Positions 32,867 to 45,904 are shown, counted from the stretch's first letter. The stretch: 64,000 bases of DNA from Geosiphon pyriformis (GCA_016748015.1 JAAOMT010000302.1:275725-339724), one strand, 5' to 3'. The notes: generated from the sequence alone by a model not told the origin. Numbers and translations: made by a program.

Positions 32867-34990
32867 GTAGCAGAATTAGAAGAAATAGGAACAAACCACT
32901 TGAAATTTGCAAAATTCTTATTCCAATCTTACAAAAATCATCTTGAATTGACAAATAACAATTAGCCAATAGAATCAACTTTTAATTATTATGTTAACAA
33001 AAAAATTGCATACTACTTTTAAAGAGATCCAGAATCTACTTTCAAAATTTCTTTAATAAATTATTTTATATATACTATATTTCTATAAAACTATCTATTC
33101 ACACCTCTAATTATAAAAATAAACAAAGAGATTGAAAAATACACTAAACAAAAATTTTTTATTACTTTTGTTAACAAAGAAAAAAAAAGATTGTAAACAT
33201 TAACAGAAATTCCAAAGCAGATACAACCACTTACTTAGAAGAAACCAAGAGTTGAATTACTTATATACTTATCATACTATCACACATCTAAAAGTACTAT
33301 CAACATAACATTAATAGATGCATTTACATTAAATATAAAAACACTATTAGCCAGAATTTTATTTCAAAGTAAACAGAAAAAAGCTAAACTATTAAAAATC
33401 TACAGTAATTATTGTAAGAGATTTAATTTGTAATCAACAATGCCATCAGAATTTTAATTACTACTATTACCATCAGATTTCAGAATTACCAGTCTACAGG
33501 AAATAACAGACTCTGAGGAAAAAGAAGATAACAATCAAAAAAATAATTCTTCAAATTCAATTCCAGAAAACCTAGAAATTTAAACTCCAATTGTTCAAAT
33601 CCAACAAAAACCAAATAATCTAAATCCTGCTTTTATTGTTCTTTAAAATCTATCTTTAGTAATCATGATAAATCTACCAGTTGCCCCAATTGCTAAACAA
33701 TAACAATAACCATAACTACCACTTCAACATTAATTCTAACAGCAACCACAACCACAACAACAATACTTGCTACTAGTACTAATAGTTTATACTTCAATTA
33801 CAAAACTCAAAAAATTTATTGGCAAAGAAAATAACACCCAAGTATGACTCAACAATATAGAAAAAGCTATTGCAGCCAATAGATAGGATAACATCCAAGC
33901 ATTACAAACAATCTTATACTTCCTCCAAGATATTACTGACTCATAGTATCAAAGCTTGGCCCAGAAACTCCAAAATTTCAATGCATTTAAAATTGAATTT
34001 TTGAAATATTTTAGTAATAATAATAGCATTAATCACTTAGTAAATACTTTTACAACTATTAAACAAGAAAATATTGAAACAGTTACCACTTATTTAGAAT
34101 ACTTCCATAAAAACCTGTGCCAAATACAAGCAATTGACATGAATTACTTTACAATATTACAGATTTTGAATCAGTTTATTCATGGGCTATACAGTAGCAT
34201 TCTCCAGCACATATGTCTAATACACCCACAAACTCTTCAAAATACAGTTACTTATGTTCAAAATTTTGAATCAGCTAAGCTGGAAGCTAACCATGCCCAA
34301 GCCATTAATCTAGTAATAAATAGATCATCTAAATTAAATTCCAAGTTGAAACAATTCAGTAATTTTATTAATCAGAAATTAGAAAAATATTTAACTAACA
34401 ATTAGGCAATTTATTAATTATTATAATATTGCAATAATTTAGAGAATCCAACTAGTCTCCAAAATTAACTACATCTATCATCAACATTTATCAATCAACA
34501 GTAGTAACAAAAGATACATGGATGTTACTATTGTGATAAACAAGAACATTTGCAATTTAAATATTGCAAATAGTTAAGTAATCAACAATCAGAAAATTAA
34601 TATCAAAACTCTGATCACCAATTTCAAATCCAGAACTATGTTAGTAATCAATTATCCAAACAATACTAACATCAACCACATTATGCTCAAATAACACAGC
34701 CAATTTATCAACCACCTATTTATTAGCCATTAACACTAGTAATTTACCAATCATCCCAGTTTTAAATTATTTATTAGCTTCAACCAAATCAGAATCAATT
34801 ACAGAACTTATCTCAAAATGGAAACCAAAGACCAAAAACTACTCAGATCCATCAAAATTGGCAATTGGTAATGATAATGCACCAACTAATTCCCAGTTTA
34901 GCAGCCCAACAAACTGAATCTCAACAGCAAAATTTGGAAACTAGTTATGCTCAAAACCCAAATGTTTAACACTATTTAAGTTTTTTGGTA
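32867..34990 (+). pseudogene. gag: element O gag, broken
   Basis: The start position reads GTA where D has ATG. The capsid core is well seen in 33956-34405 (YFSNNNSINHLVNTFTTIKQ; TTYLEYFHKNL; QILNQFIHGL). The knuckle at 34523-34564 is C-YY-C-DKQE-H-LQFK-Y, so the last Cys is Tyr. A Gln/Tyr-rich tail runs to about 34980. Stops are frequent. Confidence 0.82.
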
Positions 34991-35029
34991 TTCCTAAAAA
35001 TCACAACACTCAATTTATTAGAACTCAAT

Positions 35030-35831
35030 CAAACTTAACTACTCCTCAACAATATTTCACCAGCAACAATTATTGAAGATGAATCACTTATCACTATTTT
35101 TTCTTTTAAACTTGAGAAAACAGTTAAAACACTCTTATTTAGTGGAGTCACTCTTAAATCAAAACTTATTACTGTAGTATATACTAATGCCAAAGTTGAT
35201 GATCAGCCCATTAAATTAATCCTAAACAGTGGATTAGCCAGCAGGATTATCACATAACAACTTATGAATTAATTAGGTTGCCAAGTTGATTGTGCTGCCA
35301 GTGCCAAGATTATTACAGCCAATGGAGTGGCCAAAACTTTTATTGGTAAAATTAATAACTTTTCTTTTGAAATTAATAACATTATTACTCTTATTAAAAT
35401 ATTAATCATAGAAACTACTCAATACCAAGCTCTTGTTGGTAATGACTGGCTGTTTAAAACCAATACAGTGCTCAACTAAAATACCCAGGAATTACAACTG
35501 AGCCAAAACAGCCAAAACATTCAAGTACTAGTTATTTGTAGTTATTTTAAGACCACTACTAACAAACAACTACTAATTAAGTTAAAAGAAAAAGAGAAAA
35601 AACCTACTTGAAAAGCCTATTAAGTTTTATGGACTGAAAAATAACACAACAAATTATTATCTATATTTAGCTGAAAAAAAAAGAAAAAAGAAAAAAAAAG
35701 AGAAAAAAAACTCACTCCAGCTATTATTTTTATATATATTCTATATACTACTCTTTATACCAATTCACAATATTGTTGGCCAAAGCTAGTTTGTATTGAT
35801 TGTGACAAAAAATTGTTATTAATGAGTATAT
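35030..35831 (+). pseudogene. element O protease, truncated at LTR junction
   Basis: LILNSGLASRIIT (about 35215-35255) is the active-site block with Asp changed to Asn. YQALVGNDWLFKTN (about 35420-35460) is intact. The first residues of ZnF1 (CIDCDKKLLLM) are reached near 35795-35825, then the sequence breaks off at the LTR starting 35832. No later O coding sequence is found in the window. Confidence 0.78.
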
Positions 35832-36705
35832 TGTTACTTATAGAATATAGAAAGTATATTAATATATAAATTAGCCAATTAGAAGTAGTTATAGTAAATG
35901 TGAAATTCCAAGATTTCTTTTAAAAGAATTGCAAAAGTCTAGAAATTTCAGAATTTTTATACAAGGAATCACAAGATTCTAGAATTCCAGAATTTCTCTC
36001 AAAAGAATTACAGGATTCCAGGATTTCCAAAATTCCTGGTGTGAAGAATTGAAGAATTGAGAAATCTCAATTATGTATATATAGTAGTAGTATTAAAAGT
36101 AAAAAAAACAGACCTCTTAGTTTAGATTTTATTTAAGCAATTTTCCAAATCACAAATATTAATAAATAACAATTTGCTATCTTAATTCACTTTTTACTAT
36201 TAACACTTCATGTTAATAATAACTTATACTTGACCACACTAAAATAATAGCTTTTAATCATGGCTATTGATGGGATACTAATTTAATTGCCTTGGTTTAT
36301 TTTTCTTTGTTATTTTTTTTTTCTTTTATTTTTTCTTTTATTGTTATATACTAATTAATTAAGAATTAAGTGCTAAGTTACTAACATTAGAGTATAGTAC
36401 TGATAAAAAACCCAGAAATAAGGGTAGACACTTAATTTGAGAATAGCTTACCAAAAGATTGCTGGCCACCACACTGAAAAAAAAATTGATGGAATTGCAA
36501 TTCTGGAAAGTGACAGACAACAAACCACATTAACCTAAAGGTTAACATGAAAGCACCACTAAAAGAAAGACATACTTAAATCTTTGTCCATTAGACAAAG
36601 GACTCTATCCAAAATCTTCAGATAATTATTAATATAATTTAGCCATTGAGCACCAAGTTACTGGTTTGTTATTTGATTTGAGACCCCAAATAATCACCTG
36701 TAACA
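35832..36705 (+). repeat. element D 5' LTR (type I U3)
   Basis: TGTTACTTATAGAATATAG...CACCTGTAACA. AATTCC-type repeats at about 35910-36050; TATA box 36076-36083. It could instead be the 3' LTR of O, shared by both bodies: the order LTR, O body, LTR, D body, LTR fits either. Confidence 0.85.
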
Positions 36706-36767
36706 TTTGGTGTTTTCTGTGAAGTATAATCTTACAGAGAACCAGTATCAACAACAACTATCCAAAA

Positions 36768-38790
36768 ATGGCAGAATCAGAAAGAATAGGAACAAACTAT
36801 TTAGGATTTACCAAATTCTTATTTCAACATTATTGTCAATACTTGAGATTAACCAACAATTACCTATCAGCAAAGTCCACTTTCAACTTCTATGTCAATA
36901 AAAAAATCTCATATTTGCTAAGAGTGCCAGTAGAAACTAACTTAACAAGAGGAAATTTTTACAACAAATTAATTCAAAACACCAGCCTACCAGCAAATCA
37001 TAATTTTACAGCAATCTTAACTAAAATCAATAGAGAAATTAAACATCACACTCAACAAAAATATTCCATCATTTACACAACCAAAGGTAAAAAAAAACTA
37101 CAAACACCAGTAATAACATCCCAGAAAATACAACCACTTACTTGGAAGAAAGCAAGAATTGAATCACCAACTCATTCATCATATCACTACACACCCAGAA
37201 GTGTCATCAACATTTTATCAGCAGGTGTATTCACATCAAATATGAAAACACCATTGGCATAAATATTATTCCAAAGTAAATAATCAAAAACTGACTTATT
37301 AGAAACCTATGGCAAATATTTTGAGAGATTTAAATTGTGATCACCAATGCCATTAGGATTTTGATCACTACCACCCCCACCAGATTTTGGAATCACAAGT
37401 CCTTAAGAAGTAATGGAATTAGAAGAAGAGAAAGATGACAACCAGGAACTTAATTATCAAAACCCAATTGTAGAAAATCCAGAAATTAAAACTCTAAATA
37501 TTTAAACTCAGCAAAATCAAAATGATCTCAACTCCAATACTATTAATTAACACTTATCTCTAGTAATTATAATCAATTAACTACTCATTAAACCAATTGC
37601 TAAACCACTATAGCAGCTAATATTTCTTCAGCAACAACCACAACAACCACTTCAACAACCACCATAACAACAGCAACAAGTCATAGCACCAATAACATAT
37701 GCCTCTATTGCCAAATTAAAAAAATTTACTGGTGAAGAAAATAATGCCCAAGTTTGGTTCAACAACATTGCCAAAGCAATCACTGTTAACAATTAGAATA
37801 ATGCCAGAGCCCTACAGGCCATTCCATACTTTTTGCAAGATACCACCAATTCATAGTATTAAAGCTTGATCAACAAATTTATTACTTTTGATGTGTTTAA
37901 AATGAAGTTCTTAAGATATTTTAGTAACAATAATAGTATTAACTGCTTAGCCAATACTTTCACCACCATCAAGCAAGAAAAAACTGAAGCAGTTACTACT
38001 TACCTAGAATGCTTCCATAAAAACTTGTGCCAAATACAAATAATTAATGCAAATTACTTTATAGTACTCCAGATTCTGAACCAGTTCATCTATGGATTAC
38101 ACAGTAGTATTTTTCAATGTATATACCCAATGCACTCACAAACTTTCCAAGATGTAGTTACTAATACATGAGATTTCAAATTCATTGAACTCAAAGCAAA
38201 TTATGCCCAAACCATTAATCTAGTAATGAATAAATTATCTGAATTGGATTTTAAATTGAAACTAAAGGAGTACTTAGCTAACAATAATTAAACTATATAT
38301 TAACCACCACAACGTTTTGACAATTCTAGAACCATCAATCAGCACTAAAATCAGTTACATTCTGTGGCAACACAATTATTGTGGTAGCAAAAAACACATA
38401 TTTGCCACAATTGTGGTAAACAAAGTCACATTAGGGTTGATTGCCATGTCAGAATTAATAGTCAATAATCAGATAATCAATATTGAAACCCCAATTACAG
38501 ATTTCAAACCCAAAATTATGCCAATAAACTATTAACTGATTCATATCAATATCAACTCTATTATCTATAAATAATGCAACAACCAATATATGTACCTCTA
38601 ATCTATCAAACCCCAGTTCCAGTTATTTATCAACTGCAGCCACAAGTAATTTATCAACCACAATTCATTACCATACCACTCCAAAAATTAGCTCAGATAT
38701 CTGGAAATCTAAGGCTAAAAATCACACACACTCAATAAAACTGATAATCAGTGATGGTAATATATTAGCCAATTTTCAGCTTATCCTAGT
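36768..38790 (+). pseudogene. gag: element D gag, best-framed copy
   Basis: ATG at 36768 (MAESERIGTNYLGF) with an unbroken N-terminal 164 codons to 37262. This includes NFYNKLIQNTSLPANHNF and LTWKKARIESPTHSSYHY. The core (37866-38171) is in the same frame. An intact CCHC knuckle, C-HN-C-GKQS-H-IRVD-C, is at 38403-38444, also in that frame. Only stops, not net frameshifts, separate the parts. It is the best guide to the ancestral gag. Confidence 0.87.
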
Positions 38791-38799
38791 AGCCAACAG

Positions 38800-39700
38800 A
38801 ATTATGGCGGAAATTGGGTACAGCCAAAACCCAAATTTCCAAAACTATTTAAGTCTCTTGGTTATTCCAAAAGACACTTTACCCAATAAACTAGAATCCA
38901 AACAAAAACAGCCATTTATTAACAACATATTACCAGTAATTATTACTGAAAACAAATCACTTACTGCCATTTTTTCTTTTGAACTTGAGGAACTAGTTGA
39001 GATGCTGCTATTCAGTAGAGCTGTTCTATAATTAAAATTCATTACTGCAATATATACAGATGCTAAAGTTGATAGTCAGTCTATCAAACTAATTCTAAAC
39101 AATAGATTAGCTGGCAGTATCATCACCTAATAACTTATAGATCAATTAGGTTGTTAAGTTAATCATGCTGCCAGTATGCAAATAATTACTGCTAATGAGA
39201 CAACAAAAACTCTAATAAGCAAAATTGATGACTTCCTCTTTGAAGTTAGTGATATTATTGCACCAATCAAAGTTTTCATTATGGAAATCACCCAGTACTA
39301 AACACTAGTTGGTAATGACTGACTATTCAATACCAATATTGTGCTAAACTGAAACACTCAAAAACTACAACTCAGCTAGAATGGATGACACACACATGTA
39401 CCAGCTATGTGTGGTCACTTCAAAACCACTCACATCTCAGCACCATTAATCAAGCTTGAAGAAAAAAAAAGAAACCTACTTAAGAAGCCTACCAAGTCTC
39501 ATGAACCAATGATGAGCACAATGAACTACTGCTCATATCCTCATGAGATGATAAAAGAAAAGGAAAGCAAAAAGAAGAACTTACCTGAAATAATGATCAA
39601 ATATTGTGAACTGACAACAATCAAAATGAACTGACACCAATTTGGAAATAAGAAAAAACCAAAAAAAAGAAAAAAAAAGAGCTAGTACCAGCAATTACTA
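38800..39700 (+). pseudogene. element D aspartic protease, active site lost
   Basis: LILNNRLAGSIIT (about 39091-39130) replaces LILDSGSAGSIIT at three key residues (Asp, Ser, Gly). A YxxLVGND-stop-LF block lies near 39297-39330 with TGA for Trp. The N-terminal part 38804-39031 is open (YSQNPNFQNYLSLLVIP). Confidence 0.75.
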
Positions 39701-39765
39701 CAACTTATACCTCATACAACTATATTTTATCACAACTGTCTAACTATTACTGACCAAAATTGGTG

Positions 39766-40373
39766 TGCATCAATTGTGGCAAGAAATTATTATCAATGAG
39801 TACATGCTGTGATGATAATGAAAAAGACCCATTAACAAAATTTTATTGTTGTTTTTGCATCTTCGAACAGTTTGAATGACCAAAATGGCAAAAAAAATGT
39901 GATAATAAGTTTTGTTTTGTCTGTGAAACCATCTTACCTAATAAAGAAATATGGAATAACATTTTTGAATATAGAAAAACATGCAATGTAATGTGCCAAT
40001 ATATAATTCTAATAAACAATTGGGTATGAAAAGAAACTCCAATCAACAATGCATAGAAAAGAGCATTGTGACAATTAAAAAAATACTTCTATGACAAACA
40101 GGAGATTTAGAAAATGGCAAATGCAAAAGCAGAAGACATGACAACCAATGAACTACTAGAAATCAAGAACAACTCTTTATTACTTTTTAAACCTGAATAC
40201 ATCTCAACTTTTGACATTTTTGGCAACATTGAAGATGATCCAGAAGAATTTCATAAGCACTACCAGTGCCTGGCACCAACAAAAAAAGAACAAAAATAAT
40301 GGTTAAAACAGTTAACACTTAATTATGTGATTATTGTTTAATTCCATGTCACTTTCAGTATTGTAATAAGTGT
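39766..40373 (+). pseudogene. element D Cys-rich region: ZnF1, helical spacer, ZnF2
   Basis: ZnF1 39766-39996: VCINCGKKLLSMSTCC, FYCCFC, KFCFVCETIL, TCNVMCQY, so most Cys are intact. The spacer 40114-40299 is MANAKAEDMTTNELLEIKNN and FHKHYQCLAPT. ZnF2 40326-40373 has all five Cys in C-x2-C-x3-C-x4-C-x2-C. It is the most complete ZnF2 of subfamily I along with A. Confidence 0.7.
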
Positions 40374-41470
40374 GATCTCATTTACAATTCACCACTACAC
40401 ATAATTTACATGATCTCAAAAGAAGACAAACCAATCAGCAGCTGCATATCAGAATTGGAATCACAGTTCAATTCCGATTCAAACTTCAATAATGATAACA
40501 ACAAAAACAACAGTTCTAGTTCTATTCTAAACAGTAATAAAAATAACAATGATTCAGATTTCAATTTAAACCCAAAACAATATATTGTGCTTTCTGACCT
40601 CACCAAGAAGCAGGAACTTAAATGGTTCAGTAATAATAATGAAGGTATCATGCTTAAACATGTACATAATACTAATACAAAATTTGATCTGAGATACCCA
40701 AGAAAAGAGACCATCAAATTAGAACCACATTTGCACATATGCATTGATCTAAAGGTAGCACTGGAAATTCTAGCAACAACAATAGTTCAATTAGCATTCA
40801 GGAGTAGTTTAGTAAAAAAAGAAATTAATATCAGAGGAGAAATAATTGATGCAAGATACATAGAAAATATTATTATAATGTTATAAAATGACTCAAAAAA
40901 GGCCTATATCATAGAGCCAAACAAAAAAATAGTACAGGCAATATTTCTACTTCTGGTTAAAATAGCTCAATTAGTCTTAGTGGAAGACAGAGAAAAACTA
41001 AGGATTACAGTTAAAGAAATAAATAGATTTGGATCTATGAGTAAAATAAATATACCAGTCAATATGGCAGAGAAAAAAGTTATTAACAAGGGAAAAATTA
41101 TTTTCACCTATCAGTCAATTTTCATTCTACCATATAACCAGTACATGTTAACTATAGAGAGAAAAATAAAGGATCAAGTTTAGATTTTTGAAGCAGAAGC
41201 AACACTTTGTGAATCAGGAAAGATTGGATTAATCAATCTATACATACCAGCCAAAAACCACAGTTACATTAAAATTCCTATTTACAACAACATGGAAGAT
41301 GTTATTAAGATACTAAAAAGAACCACCATTGGATATTTAACTACTGGAATTGAAAACCAACCACCAAACCCCATTTCAGATTTTCCACAACTGTGTGGAT
41401 ATGTTGACATAACATTACAAACTATCTACAGATGGAACAAATGTTATTTGCTCCAACTAAAACAATTGGA
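40374..41470 (+). pseudogene. element D dUTPase plus linker, two stops
   Basis: Asn/Ser-rich linker, then NTKFDLRYPR (motif 1), SSLVKKEINIRGEIIDARYIENI (motifs 2 and 3, catalytic Asp kept) and NKKIVQAI (motif 4, Ala to Val). Motif 5 is degraded to NRFGSMSK. Open over 40410-40886 (158 codons); TAA at 40884 replaces a Gln codon and TAG at 41181 another. Linker pieces 40980-41183 and 41292-41504 are in compatible frames. Confidence 0.8.
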
Positions 41471-41479
41471 ACAAATGAA

Positions 41480-42798
41480 CATAAAAAACTTAGACTCACT
41501 TTAATGTATACAACTCAAAATGTTACTCAACAACTTCACTAATATTTTTGCAAGTGAAAACAAGTTTGGCAGAACTGACATAATCCAACACCAAATCAAG
41601 ACTAGAGACACAATACCAATCAAACAAAAAGCATACTGAGTACCACTAGCCAGTTATGAGATCATTCATGAAGAAATCAATTAGATGTTAAACAATGAGC
41701 TAATTTAGCTATTAATTAGCTCATAGTCATTATTAATGATACTAGTCTGTAAAAAAAATGAAAAAATCTGCTTTTGTGTAGATTACAAAAAACTCAATAG
41801 TATAACTCATAAAGACAGTTATCTAATTCCATGGATTCAGAAATTATTTGACACTTTCAAAGAAAAGAAATAATTTTCAACATTAGATCTAAATAGTGAT
41901 TACTGGCAAGTAGCCATAAATCCAAAAAATAAGAAGAAGATGACATTTACCACAAAAGAAAAAAATTTTGAATTTGAAGTGATGCTATTTGGCTTAACCA
42001 ATGCACCAGCCATATTCCAATGGCTAATGGAAATTGTTTATACTAAACTACTATGGAAATCAGTAGTTGTGTATTTAGATGACACCAATATGTTCTCAAA
42101 AACATTCAATAATTATTTTTATCATTTTCAGCAAGTGTTTGAAAGACTGAGAAGAGCAAAATTGAAACTAAATGCAACCAAGTGTTTTTTTGACAAAACA
42201 AAACTCAAGCTTTTAAGACATATTATAGACAAGAAGAACATTAAAACAGATCCAAATAAAATTGAAGTAGTAAAGTTCTTTCCAGTACTTATCAATCTAA
42301 CCAAGCTACAAACATTCTTGGAATTTGCAGGGTACTATTATCACTTTATTAAGAACTTTTCCAAACTGGCTCAACTATTGTATCATCTACAAACCAAGAA
42401 TGTTAAATATGGATAAACTGAAACACAATAAGAAGCTTTTAACACACTAAGAAGAAAGCTCATTCAAGCTTTAGTATTAATCTATTCAGATCATAACAAA
42501 TCATTTATTATTATCACTGATGTATTAAATCAAACATTGGAAGCCATACTATTACAAAAAAGACTGGATGGAAAAGAACATCCAGCAGCATATGCCAGCT
42601 AAAGCTTAATGCCAGCTGAAAAAAACTATGAAACACCAGCACTAGAACACTTAGCAATTTATTGGACTGTCATAAAATGGAAAAAATACTTAAGCCAGAA
42701 ATTTGAAGTGCACACTGATCACAAAAAATTGACTTCAATTCAGAAACAAGAATTTGGAGATAATCAACATGCAAGATAGAAAATAGTACTGTTACCAT
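41480..42798 (+). pseudogene. element D RT and RNase H, 5' part
   Basis: RT landmarks: KQKAY-stop-VP (TGA from an Arg CGA codon), FCVDYKKLN, then the open stretch 41940-42416 with VMLFGLTNAPAIFQWLME and an intact YLDD at 42072-42083. RNase H begins near 42420 and is cut at 42798 by E inside the segment preceding VHYKK. The remainder is at 53893. Confidence 0.88.
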
Positions 42799-43673
42799 TG
42801 TTACTTATAGAATATAGGAAAGATACTAGCATAAATGAGCCAATCAGAAATAGGCACAGTAAATGTGAAATTCCAGGATTCTTTTTAGAGAAATTGCAGG
42901 ATTCCAGGAATTTTCAGAATTCTTATACAAGAAATTGCAGGATTCCAGAATTCCAGGATTCCTCTCAAAGAAATTGCAGGATTCCAGGAATTCTAAGATT
43001 CTTGGTATGAAGAATTGAAAAATTGAGGAATCTCAATTATGTATATATAACAGTAGTGCTAAAAGTAGAAAAAACAGAATTCTTTAGTTAGAGATCTCTC
43101 AGTTTAGATTTGATCTAAGCAACTTTTCATTTACAAATATTAAATAAATAATTATTCACTATCTCAATCCACTTTCCACTATCAACACTTCATGTTGATA
43201 GCAATTGATACTTAAAAACACTGGAACAATAGCTCTTGATTATGGCTATTGATGGAATACTAACTTGCAATTGCTTTTGCTTATTTCTTTATCTTTTCTT
43301 TATTTTTATTTTATTTTTTGTTGTGATCTTATTGTTGTGTACTAATTGATTGAGGATTAAAGCACTGAATTATTGACGTCACAGATAGCCTAGTAAAAAA
43401 CCTAGAGATAAGGGTAAAAATATATATATTAACAGATAGCTTACCAGAAAGGCATGACTACCAGAATAAACCGGCCACTACACTGAAGACAGAAATTGGG
43501 AAAACAACTTACCAACTATGTTATTATCAAATCTCTGTCTATTATACAAAAAACTCAACTCTAAAATCTTCAAATACAACCAATGTACTAGTATTACCAG
43601 CATTATCAAGATATTGAGTACCAAGTTACAGATTTGTTATTTGATTTGAGACCCCAAATAATCATCTGTAATA
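42799..43673 (+). repeat. element E 5' LTR
   Basis: TGTTACTTATAG...CATCTGTAATA. Type I U3; TATA box 43042-43049; dyads at 43179-43201 (perfect 9-base arms) and 43228-43250; then the T-rich tract. The primer site TTTGGTGCTCC follows directly. Confidence 0.93.
42868..43012 (+). repeat. type I U3 tandem units (about 40 bases each)
   Basis: Three to four tandem units start AAATTGCAGGATTCCAG, each containing GGATTCC, GGAATT and GATTCTT/CCTC, upstream of the TATA box. The same array is in O (about 2305-2450), D 5' LTR (about 35910-36050) and E 3' LTR (about 53080-53230), and is absent from A and the D 3' LTR. Confidence 0.7.
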
Positions 43674-43735
43674 TTTGGTGCTCCTTGTGAGGTATAATTC
43701 TACAGAGAACCAGCACCAACTACAACCATCCAAAA

Positions 43736-45895
43736 GTGGCAGAATCAGAATTAATAGGAGCAAACCATTTAGAATTCGTGAAATTCTTATTTCAATACTA
43801 CTGTCAACATTTAGAATTAAACCATAATCACATATTAGTGGAATTAGCCTTCAATTTCTACATCAATAAGAAAATTGCCTATCTGTTAGGAACACCAGTA
43901 AATACCAAGTCAGCAAAGAAAATCTTTTACAACAAATTAATTCAAAACACTAGTCTACCAACAAACCACAATTTTGCATTCATTATCACAGAAATCAATA
44001 AAGAAATTGAATATCACATTCAACAAAGATACCCAATTACATACACCAGTAAAGGAAAAAGAAAACTGCAAACATCAGCAATGACACTTCAAAGAATACA
44101 ACCACTCATTTGGAAGAAAACCAGAGTTGAATCATCAACCAATCCATTATACTACTATACACCCAAAAGTGCTATCAATATCTTATCAACAGCATATTCA
44201 CATTAAATGCAACATCAATATTTGTACAACTCCCATTTCAAAGTAAACAAAAGAAAGCAGAATTACTAGGGACTTATGGCAATTATTTTGAAGGATTTAA
44301 ATTGCGATCACCAATGCCATCAGAATTTTAATCACTACCACCTCAACCAGATTTCGGAAATGCAAATCCCTGGAAGATAATAAAATCAGACAAAGAGGAA
44401 GAAAAGAAAGCTAAAGATCAAGAATTTACTTACCAGAACCCGATTCTAGAAAATCCAAACATTGGAACTCCAAACTTTCAGACTCAGCAAAATCTAAATT
44501 TAGAAAATCCAGAAGTCAAAACTCCAAATTTTCAAAATTAGCAAAATCAGAATGATCAAAATCCCAACATTAATAATTAACAACACTTATCTCCAGTCAT
44601 TGTCATTAACCCATCACCAATTGCTCCACAACAACAGCCACTGTTACAACTCCAAATTTAATTACCATTTCAACCACCACAGCAACTAAATGTAGATTTA
44701 ATGGTCTACGCCCCAATAGCAAAACTCAAGAAATTTACAGGAGAGAAGGACGACACACAAGTATGGCTCAATAACGTAAAAAAAGTCATTGTGGCTAATG
44801 AATGAAATGACACCAGAGCCATGCAAGCCATCCCATATTTTCTCCAGAATACTGCTAATTTATGATACCAAAGCCTGGTCAACAAACCCCAAGATTTTAA
44901 TGCATTCAAAATTGAGTTCTTAAGATATTTTAGCAATAATAACAGCATTAACAGACTAGCAAATACCTTTACTATCATTAAACAAGGGGAAACTGAAGCA
45001 GTCACTACTTACTTAAGATGCTTCCACAGGAATCTGTGCCAGATCCAAGCCATTGACACCAATTATTTCACAGTGGCCCAGATTTTAAATCAGTTTATTC
45101 ACAGATTATGTAATAGCATCTTGCAACACATACGTCCAATGCATTCCATTGATCTGCAAGCAGCCATCACAAACACCAGAGATTTTAAAGCTGCTGAATT
45201 AGAGGCCAATCATGCCCAAACAGTAAATCTAGCAATGAATAGATCATCTGATTTGGATTCCAAATTAAAGCAATTCAGTGAATTAATAAATTAGAAATTA
45301 GAGGAATACTTAGCTAACAATAATCAAGCAATTTATCAAACTTCACAGTGACACAATAATCAAGAAAACTCTAATTATTTCTATAATCAATTACATCCAA
45401 CATCATCAACCAATCAACAATGGCAACAGGAAACACATGTTTGTCACTATTATGGTAAACAAAAACACCTACAAATTGACTGCCGCTGTTGCTTAAATAA
45501 CCAATGATTGGGAAATCAATATCAAAACCCTAATCACCAGTTTCAAACTCCAAATAATTTAGAGCCATATTATCAAAATTACCTGCCAATAACGCAGCAG
45601 CCAATTTATTAAATACTGGTATATCAACCTTCAATTTATCAACTGCAGTTGCCAACAACATATCAATTGCAGCCACTAGTAATTTATTAATCCCAGCAAC
45701 TTCAAACACCACCACCAAGCCCAACTCAAATGACATCAGAAAATCCCAAATCAAGAGTCACTCAAAATTGAAGATCAGCAATAGTTGTTTACCAATTGAT
45801 CCCCAGTTCTTCCCACCAACCAATAAGACCATGCTCTCAGAATTTGGGAACTGGGCACACCCAAAATCCGAATTCCTAACACTATTTAAGTCTTC
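43736..45895 (+). pseudogene. gag: element E gag, broken
   Basis: Start codon position is GTG at 43736 (VAESELIGANHLEF), open to 44206. The core at about 44700-45294 has VQ-like VWLNNVKK, DFNAFKIEFLRYFSNNNSIN, TTYL and QILNQFIHRL. The knuckle at 45442-45483 is C-HY-Y-GKQK-H-LQID-C, second Cys to Tyr. A Gln/Pro/Tyr-rich tail follows. There is one frame change between N-terminal part and core. Confidence 0.85.
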
Positions 45896-45904
45896 TGGTT
45901 ACTC

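Noticed and set aside
42868-43012. CRISPR-like array in the LTR
   Set aside because: Units abut without unique spacers and sit in a eukaryotic LTR promoter. Simple tandem units explain them.
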